Below are positions 7,177 to 14,001 of a DNA stretch of 34,701 bases, one piece after another. The translations under genes were made by a program, and so were the position numbers. Under the pieces are notes generated by a model that did no database searches, was not told the DNA's origin, and saw only the letters and a list, made by a program, of their open reading frames with translations. Within the stretch, counting starts at the first letter, position 1; the number at the start of each line of letters is the position of its first letter. Source of the stretch: a virus; IMG/VR virus record IMGVR_UViG_3300021437_000061, positions 1 to 34,701 of that record, one strand, 5' to 3'.

Positions 7177-7641
7177 TCACAAAATAATTTTCTGACGCTC
7201 CAGGTATTTCTTGATGTGAACCGAGGAAACCCGAGCATTCACAATGCCGTTGTACCATTTATCTGGGTTCTCAAGCACCCGAGCATCCATCTGATACCGC
7301 ATCTCAACATACGAGAGCTCTCCCTTACCGTAGCAGAACTCAAGAATCTCCCTCTTAAAGGCAGCTTCCCCAAGTAGCTTCACATCAGCAACCAGATTGG
7401 CGGAGGAACTCCAGTAAGTTCGCCAATCTGATGGGACAAGGCTTCGGGTTTTCTTTTTCTTTTTGACGCCGTTCTTCTGGGTAACGGTCTTCACAGAAGT
7501 TTTGGTAAACCAGCACAACTTCTTCCCATAATACGCCTTCCCATCAGAGAGGCGGGTTATCAGATAGATAAACCCAACCGCACCCTCTGGGAAAGCTGAC
7601 TCATCCTCAACCAATTCATTATTATGATACCAAGGACTCAC
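7177..7641 (-). CDS. GIY-YIG nuclease, SegE-like phage family
   Basis: This 154-aa protein has the GIY-YIG pattern as GFIYLITRLSDG...AYYGKK. Next come the Arg-containing SDWRTYWSSSANL motif and a glutamate in ELSYVEMRYQ, the usual order of catalytic Tyr, Arg and Glu. A run KKKKKTR lies between. T4-like phages often carry such freestanding nucleases as Seg-type mobile elements. It lies about 400 bp downstream of the split, intein-bearing nrdB, so a role in homing of that intein is possible but not shown. The start is GTG, overlapping the stop of the small zinc-ribbon gene as GTGA. Confidence 0.8.
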   Translation of the reverse strand: MSPWYHNNELVEDESAFPEGAVGFIYLITRLSDGKAYYGKKLCWFTKTSVKTVTQKNGVKKKKKTRSLVPSDWRTYWSSSANLVADVKLLGEAAFKREILEFCYGKGELSYVEMRYQMDARVLENPDKWYNGIVNARVSSVHIKKYLERQKIIL

Positions 7642-7775
7642 TCGTCCTCTTCATCAACTTCAATATCAAGAGCAGACCCACACGAGGGGCAGCACTCAAT
7701 CTCATGATCATCGTCTAGCTTGACTGAGCCCTCTGCTCCGCAAGAGTTACAGGTAAAGATGAGTTTATTTGACAA
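7638..7775 (-). CDS. Small zinc-ribbon protein (45 aa), TTG start
   Basis: The start is a TTG at 7773-7775 with a TTGGAG Shine-Dalgarno 6 nt upstream, inside the end of the thioredoxin gene. The stop overlaps the GTG of the nuclease gene as GTGA. The product has FTCNSCG and ECCPSCG, two CxxC knuckles about 17 residues apart, and an acidic tail. This is a rubredoxin/zinc-ribbon-like layout. The non-ATG start and small size make it easy to miss. The function is unknown; many T4-like phages carry similar mini zinc proteins among nucleotide-metabolism genes. Confidence 0.75.
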   Translation of the reverse strand: MSNKLIFTCNSCGAEGSVKLDDDHEIECCPSCGSALDIEVDEEDE

Positions 7776-8025
7776 CGTATTCTCCAAGAAATTCAGTTAG
7801 TTTTTGTTCAGTAATAGGGGTATTGAGACGACGTAGGGAAACGTCATTCTCATCCACCAACAGCAAAGTCGGAATTGACCTGATCCCCCGCGTCATAGCG
7901 GTATCGTAATCGGCATCAATATCCAAACTTTCAACTGGGATACTTATATGAAGTTTATCCAACATCTGGCTAACCGATTTACATGGGCCACACCATTCAG
8001 CGTAAAATTTAATTAGTTTCATCAT
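7765..8025 (-). CDS. Thioredoxin-like protein
   Basis: This 86-aa protein has the active site FYAEWCGPCKS (redox cysteines C12 and C15) and the cis-proline loop SIPTLLL, the complete minimal thioredoxin fold. It directly follows nrdB with an ATGA overlap and probably supplies electrons to the phage ribonucleotide reductase, as the phage thioredoxin/glutaredoxin does in T4-like phages. I chose the ATG at 8025; a TTG at 8034 and a second ATG at 8022 are alternatives. Confidence 0.9.
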   Translation of the reverse strand: MMKLIKFYAEWCGPCKSVSQMLDKLHISIPVESLDIDADYDTAMTRGIRSIPTLLLVDENDVSLRRLNTPITEQKLTEFLGEYVVK

Positions 8026-8627
8026 TTTGCCCAAACATCACTCCACGTACCAACCAACGCACCCTTTGAGTACGAGGACTCTTCCTGCTCAAAGAAGTTA
8101 CTGTGAGAAGGTAGCGCGGTCATTTCATCAACCCAGGGGAGGGGGTTCTTCTTCTGTTTGAAAATGCCCTTCAGACCAAGCGCAATCAATCGACGATCGG
8201 CAATATACCGAATGTACGTATGCATATCTGACTTCAAAAGAGGCTGCTCAAACTCTGCTCCGTCCATTTCCTGATAGGCCAAGTCAATGAACGCGTCCTC
8301 AAGCTCAACCATTTTCTTGGCGATCTCGTACAGTTCGGCCTTCAATTCGTCTGTCCAGATATCGCGGTTCTCCTTGACAAACTCGCGAAACAAATATGTC
8401 ATACCCTCACAGTGGCAGTTTCCAGTGACTGAAATCTTGTCGTTATGACGAATTACGAACGCCTTACCGGGAACTTGTAGGCAATACACATCAGTTGACA
8501 TATCAACTTCTTTGAGGGCAACCTCTGTCGTTGGTTGCCGCACTTGCGAATTGGCAAAATGGGAGATAAGAGATAGGATTTCTGTGTTATTCATGTTTTT
8601 AGTACCGACCGAGTAACGGAACATCAT
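8022..8627 (-). CDS. nrdB: Ribonucleotide reductase small subunit, C-terminal half with C-intein
   Basis: Residues 1-70 are the C-terminal part of an intein. After an NNTEILSLISHFAN helix comes block F (DVYCLQVPGKAFVIRH) and block G (NDKISVTGN), with Cys71 as the first extein residue. Residues 71-201 continue NrdB: CHCEGMTYLFREF (iron-ligand region), then IADRRLIALGL, and a C-terminal tail for binding NrdA. The ATG at 8627 overlaps the TGA of the N-terminal ORF (ATGA), and a GGAGG Shine-Dalgarno lies 10 nt upstream, so separate translation is plausible. A TTG at 8636 is an alternative start. The penultimate intein residue is Gly rather than the usual His. A single-base frameshift or assembly error joining the two ORFs is the alternative reading. 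Confidence 0.8.
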   Translation of the reverse strand: MMFRYSVGTKNMNNTEILSLISHFANSQVRQPTTEVALKEVDMSTDVYCLQVPGKAFVIRHNDKISVTGNCHCEGMTYLFREFVKENRDIWTDELKAELYEIAKKMVELEDAFIDLAYQEMDGAEFEQPLLKSDMHTYIRYIADRRLIALGLKGIFKQKKNPLPWVDEMTALPSHSNFFEQEESSYSKGALVGTWSDVWAK

Positions 8628-9076
8628 TTGGACCAAGCCTCCAAGAATTCTTTACACCAAGAAGAATCAATTTCTGGAATTAAGTCGACGACCCATTCTG
8701 ATAAGTCCAATTCACCGCTCTTTGACAGTTCAATCAATTCTTTATGTTTTTCGGTAAGGGTTTTGATCGAGCCGACCTTTTCCCCAGAAAGAACAAACGA
8801 CAAATCGGGGGAGGCGGTATACTTTTCAGCAGTCGTTTCGACGATTTTCCCATCGAGGTCAAGGATCATTCTATGATCCTTTGACGTATGCTGGGAGATT
8901 GAATCTGATTCGAATTGATAGATTTTATCAACGGATTTTCGCACAATCCCGGTAGGGGAAACGAACGAGGTCTGCTGCGTCTCCATATCAAACTGACAAA
9001 CAGAATCAATCAACTGAACCTGATCAATCCGCTTCCAACCGCCAGAAGTCAAAACTTCAGTTTCTGGCACCAAACA
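8418..9076 (-). mobile_element. Intein in nrdB, divided between two ORFs
   Basis: The intein runs from Cys199 of the N-terminal ORF (CLVPETEVLTSGGWKRID, block A; TSKDHRMIL, block B) to the Asn in SVTGN of the C-terminal ORF. Flanking exteins join as SLIDES|CHCEGM, which restores an ordinary NrdB sequence. The N part is 150 aa and the C part 70 aa. The break falls in the middle, in a region (CKEFLEAWSK ... FRYSVGTKN) that could be the remnant of a homing-endonuclease insert. Splicing in trans is inferred. Confidence 0.8.
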
Positions 9077-9670
9077 AGATTCGTCGATAAGCGACCAGGT
9101 ATTTATCTTGGTCATACCTGGCATCAAGTTATTGCGACCAAAATTCATCATCATCACAAACGTGCTGAACAGTTGCATACCCTCTGTAAACGCTGAGATC
9201 GCACACATATGCTGCACAACCTGATTGGGATTCTTGTTGGCGGTAATCTGTTCAATGAAATCGTGCTTGTCTGCCATTTCCTTATACTTCAGGAACTCGT
9301 TGTAGGTTGTGTCTGGAAACCCTAGAGTCTCAAGTAAATGGCTGTATGCATCAATATGAACGCACTCACGAGCAGCGAACCCCAACAACATCATACGAAC
9401 TTCAGGCTGTGGAAACACCGGCAAGTAGTTGTTAACGTAGCCTGCTGCCACATCAATATCACCCTGTGTGAACAATCGCAGAATCTGTGTCAAGAAGTTC
9501 TTCTGACTTGGAGTCAACCGAGTTTTAAAATCCTTGATATCCTGTTGCATATTGACCACATTTGGTAGCCAATGAATTTGCTCATGTTTCTTCCAAAGCT
9601 CGTAGCACTTTGGATAGCTGAAGGGCTTGAATGTGTTTCGCGTATCTGTCAGTTTCAGTTTTTTCGTCAT
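8624..9670 (-). CDS. nrdB: Ribonucleotide reductase small subunit, N-terminal half with N-intein
   Basis: Residues 1-198 are class Ia NrdB: EQIHWLPNVVNMQQD, LTPSQKNFLTQILRLF, then ARECVHIDAYSHLLETLG with the iron ligands E102 and H105, and FTEGMQLFSTF. Residue 199 starts an intein (CLVPETEVLTSGGW). The ORF ends in the intein at EAWSK. NrdB carries the diferric-tyrosyl radical cofactor that drives deoxyribonucleotide synthesis with NrdA. The remaining extein and the intein C-part are in the next ORF (8022-8627). The gene starts at ATG 9670, 3 nt after nrdA. Unless the intein reassembles, neither half can be active, since iron ligands lie on both sides. Confidence 0.9.
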   Translation of the reverse strand: MTKKLKLTDTRNTFKPFSYPKCYELWKKHEQIHWLPNVVNMQQDIKDFKTRLTPSQKNFLTQILRLFTQGDIDVAAGYVNNYLPVFPQPEVRMMLLGFAARECVHIDAYSHLLETLGFPDTTYNEFLKYKEMADKHDFIEQITANKNPNQVVQHMCAISAFTEGMQLFSTFVMMMNFGRNNLMPGMTKINTWSLIDESCLVPETEVLTSGGWKRIDQVQLIDSVCQFDMETQQTSFVSPTGIVRKSVDKIYQFESDSISQHTSKDHRMILDLDGKIVETTAEKYTASPDLSFVLSGEKVGSIKTLTEKHKELIELSKSGELDLSEWVVDLIPEIDSSWCKEFLEAWSK

Positions 9671-9673
9671 ATA

Positions 9674-11458
9674 TCAACCCTCGCAAGAGATACAGGTTTC
9701 TCCAAGAGCAATAGCTCGCATATCCAATTCATCCTCAATCTTTACCCGCTTTACCTTAGCGCTAACCTTCTCGGTATTTGACAGTTTCTCTGACCGCACG
9801 TAGTACATCCCCTTACCGCCTCCCTTCCACACATTAAAGTGGATCGCGTGAAGCTGTTTGATAGAAATGTCGGGGCGAATAAAGATATTGAACGACTGGC
9901 CCTGATCAATAAACGGCTGACGATCACAAAGCTGCTCAACCAACCAGAGCTGATTGATCTCGGCAGCAGTTTTGAATACGTCCTTGGTATCTTGATCAAA
10001 TTCCTTGATATTTTGGATTGATCCATCTTCATGGACAACCTTCAACCACAGGTCATCGTATTCTAAATCGGTTTTAGACATACCCCTAATAATCTTGTCC
10101 AGGTGCTTGTTCTTCTGAATAAACGTACCTGACAGCGTGTCCTGACGGAAAGCGTTTGCGTGCCAAGGCTCAATCGAGGGAGACACATTACCACAAATCA
10201 GCGCGTTAGATGCGGTTGGTGCTAGAGCTGAACAGTGGGCAAACCGCAGGCCTGTTCCTTCCAGCAACGCAGGGGAACCGCGCTCAGTTCCAAGTTTCTT
10301 GTTGCTGGAATCCAGAGCAGCTTTGAACCGAGAAAAGATACGCTTGTTTGTTACTTTGGCAATCGCGCTGTCAAACGGGATATTGTTCAGCTGGAGATAC
10401 GAGTGATAGCCCATAACGCCCAGCCCAATCGAGCGTTCGCGAATCGCTGACATACGCGCCCGTTCAACCACGCTGGGCGCATTATCAATGAAGTACTGGA
10501 GCACATTGTCCAACATTTCCATCAGATCATCGAAAAACTGCTGATTATCCCGATACTCGTCCCAGTGTTCAAGGTTGATTGAGGACAAGCAGCAAACTGC
10601 GATTGTATCGTCAGTTGTGAGGAAAATCTCATTACACAAATTACTCTGTTTGACCCGATACCCTGCATCCTTCAGGTGCTGCGACAGCGCGTTGTTCACA
10701 TTATCAACAAACATGATATACGGCTCACCGCGCCCAGCGCCTGCTCTCAACTCAAGCAGCTTTGACCACAATTCCCGAGCCGAGACAACCTCATGAACCT
10801 TCCCGCTGTTTGGGTCTTTCAGTTCCCAGGAGTCGTCAACTGACCCGTCTAACATGCTGGCCTCGATGATCTTCATAAACCGATCATCAATCACCACCCC
10901 ATGATGAAGGTTGAGGCACTTGCGACGAGCATCGCCCGTTTCCTTACGCATTTCAAGAAAGTCGATGATATCAGGGTGATCCATACGCAGGTACATCGCA
11001 TACGAACCGCGCCGGGTTGAACCCTGACGAAACGCCATTGACGAATCATCATACACTTTCATATGGGGAATAACCCCCACGCTCTTCTCGTCTGCCCCTC
11101 GGGTATCAAAGTGCACCCCAACACCGCCCCCAAGCATACTGAGCCAGTTGGTCTCAGACAGCGTATTAACCAAGCTCTCCTTGGTATCATCAACGCTCAC
11201 CAGAAAGCAAGAAATTGGCAAACCGCTCTTATTGCGACCAAACGATAACACCGGGGTTGCATAGCCAAACCAATGCTTGCTTGAATAATCATACAGCCGT
11301 TGTGCGTGAGCCTCATTTGAGGCAAACTGGCTTGATACAAACGCATACCGTTCCTGTGGGCTTGTCTCGCTCTCAAGCATATACGAATCCCTCAGCCGAG
11401 ACAGGGAAATTTGATCAAACAGCGCGTCCCGAGACAGATCAATTTTGATATTATACAT
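9674..11458 (-). CDS. nrdA: Ribonucleotide reductase large subunit, class Ia, without ATP-cone
   Basis: This 594-aa protein carries the catalytic landmarks: ISCFLVSV (active-site Cys on the first strand), SNLCNEI (the N-x-C-x-E radical site), GNVSPSIEPW, the tyrosine-containing GMYYVRSEKL pair, and the C-terminal CISCEG redox cysteines. It reduces ribonucleoside diphosphates with NrdB. The N-terminus begins directly in the barrel-leading region, and the about 90-residue ATP-cone that turns most class Ia enzymes off with dATP is missing. That would leave dNTP supply without overall allosteric shutdown. No intein is present. It lies between thyX and nrdB in the early nucleotide operon. Confidence 0.95.
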   Translation of the reverse strand: MYNIKIDLSRDALFDQISLSRLRDSYMLESETSPQERYAFVSSQFASNEAHAQRLYDYSSKHWFGYATPVLSFGRNKSGLPISCFLVSVDDTKESLVNTLSETNWLSMLGGGVGVHFDTRGADEKSVGVIPHMKVYDDSSMAFRQGSTRRGSYAMYLRMDHPDIIDFLEMRKETGDARRKCLNLHHGVVIDDRFMKIIEASMLDGSVDDSWELKDPNSGKVHEVVSARELWSKLLELRAGAGRGEPYIMFVDNVNNALSQHLKDAGYRVKQSNLCNEIFLTTDDTIAVCCLSSINLEHWDEYRDNQQFFDDLMEMLDNVLQYFIDNAPSVVERARMSAIRERSIGLGVMGYHSYLQLNNIPFDSAIAKVTNKRIFSRFKAALDSSNKKLGTERGSPALLEGTGLRFAHCSALAPTASNALICGNVSPSIEPWHANAFRQDTLSGTFIQKNKHLDKIIRGMSKTDLEYDDLWLKVVHEDGSIQNIKEFDQDTKDVFKTAAEINQLWLVEQLCDRQPFIDQGQSFNIFIRPDISIKQLHAIHFNVWKGGGKGMYYVRSEKLSNTEKVSAKVKRVKIEDELDMRAIALGETCISCEG

Positions 11459-11486
11459 TTTACCTTTGAATTTTGTTGCGTTCTAC

Positions 11487-12323
11487 TTAACCGATAAATC
11501 CGCGATGCTGCTTCCAGCCAAAGAAGTTTCCTGACCGATCGCACTCAAACAGCAGAGGAGTAGCCTGATGTTCAGTCGGCGATGAATGTCGAGGAACTGA
11601 CCCAACCAACCGCTCAAACAATTTAACGTCTTCCTCTGGGCGCGGTTTATCGCCCCCATGAGTCAAATATGAGGCTCGCGCGCAGCGAGCAGTTGAATAC
11701 TTGAGCAGCGCGTTAATATCATCCTGCGTTCTGGCCTGCTCCCGCTCTTCAGGTAACACATACGGCAAGTGCCACATACTTTGATCAAATGCCCCTGAAC
11801 TGTACGTCTGCCGCAGTACCGGGTAACTTGATTCCATCGCCTCGATGATACTGACTGCCAGGTCGCGAATCTCAGGCTGCGCGTCCTTATGATTCCTCAA
11901 CTCAAAGAAGTTACTCCACTCGGTCGAGGTCACAACACCCTTTGCCATTGTGTGCCAATCATTCATACGATTTGCCCACTGTTTATGCAAACCCAACTCG
12001 GACAGCCGCGCTGCTGCCGCCTTGTTATGGGCGATTGTCTCGTCCCAGATACGCTTCATTTCAACCTGCGCCTCAGCGCTCACCTCGTCCCCTGACTGCA
12101 TCCCAGGCACATTTGAGCCCCAGAACTTTGGTTCCCATGATTCAATCGCATTGAACTTTGCCGTTGGGATTGCCCTGGATGAACTGAAGTTTCGCGAAAA
12201 TACCCGATGAGTATTGAACTCGGCCAACAGAACTTTCGGTAACACAATCTCAAATGTCATCAGACGTTTGCCGTTGCGGGCCACGCTATCCTCGACGATT
12301 TTTGCACTCGGTTTTACAAACAA
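11487..12323 (-). CDS. thyX: Flavin-dependent thymidylate synthase
   Basis: This 278-aa protein contains the ThyX signature in the form THRVFSRNFSSSR (residues 38-50; canonical R-H-R-x7-S, here divergent) and STARCARASYL near residue 215 for dUMP/FAD binding. ThyX makes dTMP from dUMP using FAD, NADPH and methylenetetrahydrofolate. The start is a TTG at 12321-12323 with a GAGGTG Shine-Dalgarno 5 nt upstream. Because this is ThyX rather than a ThyA-type dUMP hydroxymethylase, there is no sign in the window of hydroxymethyl-dUMP synthesis. That favours modification of the bases after polymerisation. Confidence 0.9.
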   Translation of the reverse strand: MFVKPSAKIVEDSVARNGKRLMTFEIVLPKVLLAEFNTHRVFSRNFSSSRAIPTAKFNAIESWEPKFWGSNVPGMQSGDEVSAEAQVEMKRIWDETIAHNKAAAARLSELGLHKQWANRMNDWHTMAKGVVTSTEWSNFFELRNHKDAQPEIRDLAVSIIEAMESSYPVLRQTYSSGAFDQSMWHLPYVLPEEREQARTQDDINALLKYSTARCARASYLTHGGDKPRPEEDVKLFERLVGSVPRHSSPTEHQATPLLFECDRSGNFFGWKQHRGFIG

Positions 12324-12479
12324 ATTACACCTCTTTTAGAAAAAATACCAATTTCAAATTAGAAAAATCACTCACGTAAGTTATTGATTTTAAAGGGAAA
12401 TTTTCAACGATTTTCACGAAAACTCGTTTAAACGACGATTACCCATACCTACCCCTTACCTCAAGAAAAACCAAGAAAA
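12324..12479. other. Noncoding gap between primase and thyX
   Basis: This 156-bp A/T-rich gap has no supported ORF. It holds the 12-bp palindrome TCGTTTAAACGA (about 12424-12435) and the thyX Shine-Dalgarno at its left end. I see no convincing -35/-10 pair and no hairpin with a T run. A weak regulatory or transcript-processing site is possible. Confidence 0.4.
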
Positions 12480-13490
12480 TCAGTACTTTTTACGGAGCGC
12501 ATATTCCAGCTGAGCGGTGAGCCCCTGGAACAAATTACCATCCACCAGCGCCTTGATTTCAGCAAGGGTCATCCCGGCTTTTGCAAAATCATTCAGGTCC
12601 TTACCCTTTACCGTGTCTGGGAGGAAACACACTTTGAACCCAGCCTTGATTGCTCGGAGAACCTGTTTACCAACCTGCGAGTTTCGCTTCCAATCATTAT
12701 CTGGAATGATGGCGCAGTTGGTCTTGATTGAGTTCATAAAGGGGGTTGAGTAATGAGCCCCGCCGATAGCAACTGCATTATCAAGAAACAACGAATCAAT
12801 CTGCCCCTCAGTCACATATATCAATTTATTTGGGTCAACGCGTTCTGTCCCATAAACAAAGTCATTTGTCCGATCAATCCTCAGGTGATAGTAGCGCGGC
12901 TCAACCGAGGGGCTGAAGGTTCGAGCAGTAAAGCCTAGAACTCGCCCATGCAGGTCAAAATACGGCAACACCAGCCGAGGCTCATCCTTTTCTGGGGTAT
13001 GGATGTCAGGCTTGAAAGCCTTTGCCCAAGCATAGAAGTTCTTCGCCACAAACAACAGATCGTATTTGGACTTTGGAATCTTTCTGCGCTCGATGAACTG
13101 GGTCACCGCTGAAGTCGGGCTGAATTTCTTTAATGGAATCAACCCATCAAGCGAGGCGTCAACCAGCACCTTTGGGGGTTCAGGTTCAGCCGTTATCGTT
13201 GCAATTGGATTGTCTCGATAGTTCTCAAGCCGATACTCGTCGTACAGGGCCGGAGCAACTTCCTTCATAAAGTTGAAGAGGGACTTTGATTCGCCGCAGT
13301 GATGACAAAAGAAGTTGAACCCTGTATTCTCCTTAGGTTGATACAGATATCCCCTGGACTTAGCCTGACCTCGCTTCTTTTCTTCACATGAGTGAGCAAA
13401 CGTCCAAAGCCTTGAGTTCTTCTGTTTGAAGTTGTCAAGGTAAACCCCAAGTCGGTTTACATACTGAATTTGTACATACAGATCGATCAT
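12480..13490 (-). CDS. DNA primase, T4 gp61-like
   Basis: This 336-aa protein has an N-terminal zinc-binding region ending FNFFCHHCGES (C62, C65), with H33/C35 apparently taking the place of the first CxxC, and a toprim core: VTEGQIDSLFLDNAVAIGG (catalytic Glu) and IPDNDW (metal-binding Asp pair). GKDLNDFAKAG follows. It should make RNA primers for lagging-strand synthesis with a gp41-type helicase. The ATG sits exactly 6 nt after the TATAAT of promoter P2, with no Shine-Dalgarno, so the mRNA is predicted to be leaderless. It heads the operon that continues through thyX, nrdA and nrdB to the hypermodification genes. Confidence 0.85.
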   Translation of the reverse strand: MIDLYVQIQYVNRLGVYLDNFKQKNSRLWTFAHSCEEKKRGQAKSRGYLYQPKENTGFNFFCHHCGESKSLFNFMKEVAPALYDEYRLENYRDNPIATITAEPEPPKVLVDASLDGLIPLKKFSPTSAVTQFIERRKIPKSKYDLLFVAKNFYAWAKAFKPDIHTPEKDEPRLVLPYFDLHGRVLGFTARTFSPSVEPRYYHLRIDRTNDFVYGTERVDPNKLIYVTEGQIDSLFLDNAVAIGGAHYSTPFMNSIKTNCAIIPDNDWKRNSQVGKQVLRAIKAGFKVCFLPDTVKGKDLNDFAKAGMTLAEIKALVDGNLFQGLTAQLEYALRKKY

Positions 13491-13496
13491 ACAGCA

Positions 13497-13525
13497 ATTA
13501 TACCGCTTTTCATCATAAATGTAAA
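13497..13525 (-). promoter_or_regulatory. Sigma70-type early promoter P2 (leaderless primase mRNA)
   Basis: On the minus strand the -35 box is TTTACA (13520-13525), the spacer 17 bp and the -10 box TATAAT (13497-13502). The -10 is followed by TGCTGT and then the primase ATG. With the standard 6-nt gap between a -10 hexamer and +1, transcription would begin at the A of the start codon. No terminator is visible between here and 657, so this promoter may serve the whole replication and hypermodification block. Confidence 0.8.
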
Positions 13526-13554
13526 AATAATAGAGAATTATCTCAATTATTATT

Positions 13555-13582
13555 TTGCAATAGATTTAATAAACGTTATAAT
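13555..13582 (+). promoter_or_regulatory. Possible plus-strand promoter, divergent from P2
   Basis: TTGCAA (13555-13560), a 16-bp spacer and a perfect TATAAT (13577-13582) form a sigma70-like promoter reading right, away from primase. It would transcribe the structured element at 13582-13643 and run antisense to the end of the spanin gene. There is no ORF downstream on this strand. The -35 match is only moderate (4/6), and A/T-rich DNA can give such matches by chance. Confidence 0.35.
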
Positions 13583-13643
13583 TACTCTGTAGGGTTGAAG
13601 TAGGTCTAGTTATAGTTACTTCGGTAACAATGAGTTAGAGTAA
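13582..13643 (+). ncRNA. Structured noncoding element, possible small RNA or attenuator
   Basis: TTACTCT (13582-13588) pairs with AGAGTAA (13637-13643), enclosing the hairpin GTTAC-TTCG-GTAAC (13615-13628), which on the plus strand is a C(UUCG)G tetraloop. There is no ORF in the roughly 210-bp gap. The element may be a plus-strand small RNA from the promoter at 13555-13582, or a minus-strand leader/terminator structure. The strand is uncertain. Confidence 0.3.
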
Positions 13644-13669
13644 CTTTAAACTGAACAATAACAAAGCCT

Positions 13670-13697
13670 CTGACGAAGTCAGGTGACCGAAGGTCAC
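13670..13697 (-). terminator. Tandem hairpins after the spanin genes
   Basis: Two adjacent perfect hairpins, CTGAC-GAA-GTCAG (13670-13682) and GTGACC-GAA-GGTCAC (13683-13697), follow the stop of the outer-spanin gene. On the minus strand they are followed by AGGCTTTGTTATTG, only a weak T tract. They probably mark the end of the late transcript or stabilise its 3' end. Confidence 0.45.
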
Positions 13698-13707
13698 AAA
13701 CAGGGAA

Positions 13708-14001
13708 TCAGTTGGAATTGAAGATACGACGTTGTTCAGTTACCCATTGTTGTAATGAGATAAGCTGTTCGCGTATTTGGAATGAAGTTGCGTAATTATC
13801 CATCACAGAGTCAGCAACGTCAGACAGCAACAAGGGCTGTTGCGGGGGGAGTTCACTTAGGGGCGCTGGCGCTTCCATCAGCTCTTTGGGTGGCTGAGGT
13901 AGCTCTACCTTGAGAGGCATCGTCGAGGAGCAGCCTGAAGTTAGGAGCAATGCGGTCAATATCGCCGCAACTGACATCAGCTTCTTTGGGGATAAAGTCA
14001 T
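13708..14001 (-). CDS. Outer-membrane spanin lipoprotein (Rz1-like)
   Basis: I place the start at the ATG giving MTLSPKKLMSVAAILTALLLTSGCSS: a basic N-region, a hydrophobic stretch and the lipobox LTSGC, so the cysteine should be lipidated and the protein anchored in the outer membrane. A Pro-rich linker (ELPQPPKELMEAPAPL) follows, as in Rz1 proteins, then a helical tail. It overlaps the 3' part of the membrane-protein gene at 13853-14320 in another frame, the classic overlapping Rz/Rz1 arrangement. The two together would fuse inner and outer membranes in the last step of lysis. The frame is open upstream to 14061, but that start lacks a signal-peptide context. Confidence 0.8.
   Translation of the reverse strand: MTLSPKKLMSVAAILTALLLTSGCSSTMPLKVELPQPPKELMEAPAPLSELPPQQPLLLSDVADSVMDNYATSFQIREQLISLQQWVTEQRRIFNSN

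Noticed and set aside
7134-7238. An N-terminal extension of the TET gene
   Set aside because: It overlaps the end of the GIY-YIG gene, while the ATG at 7133 has a strong GAGGAG site.
13576-13700. A tRNA in the noncoding gap
   Set aside because: No T-loop GTTCRANNC, no cloverleaf and no acceptor stem could be built.
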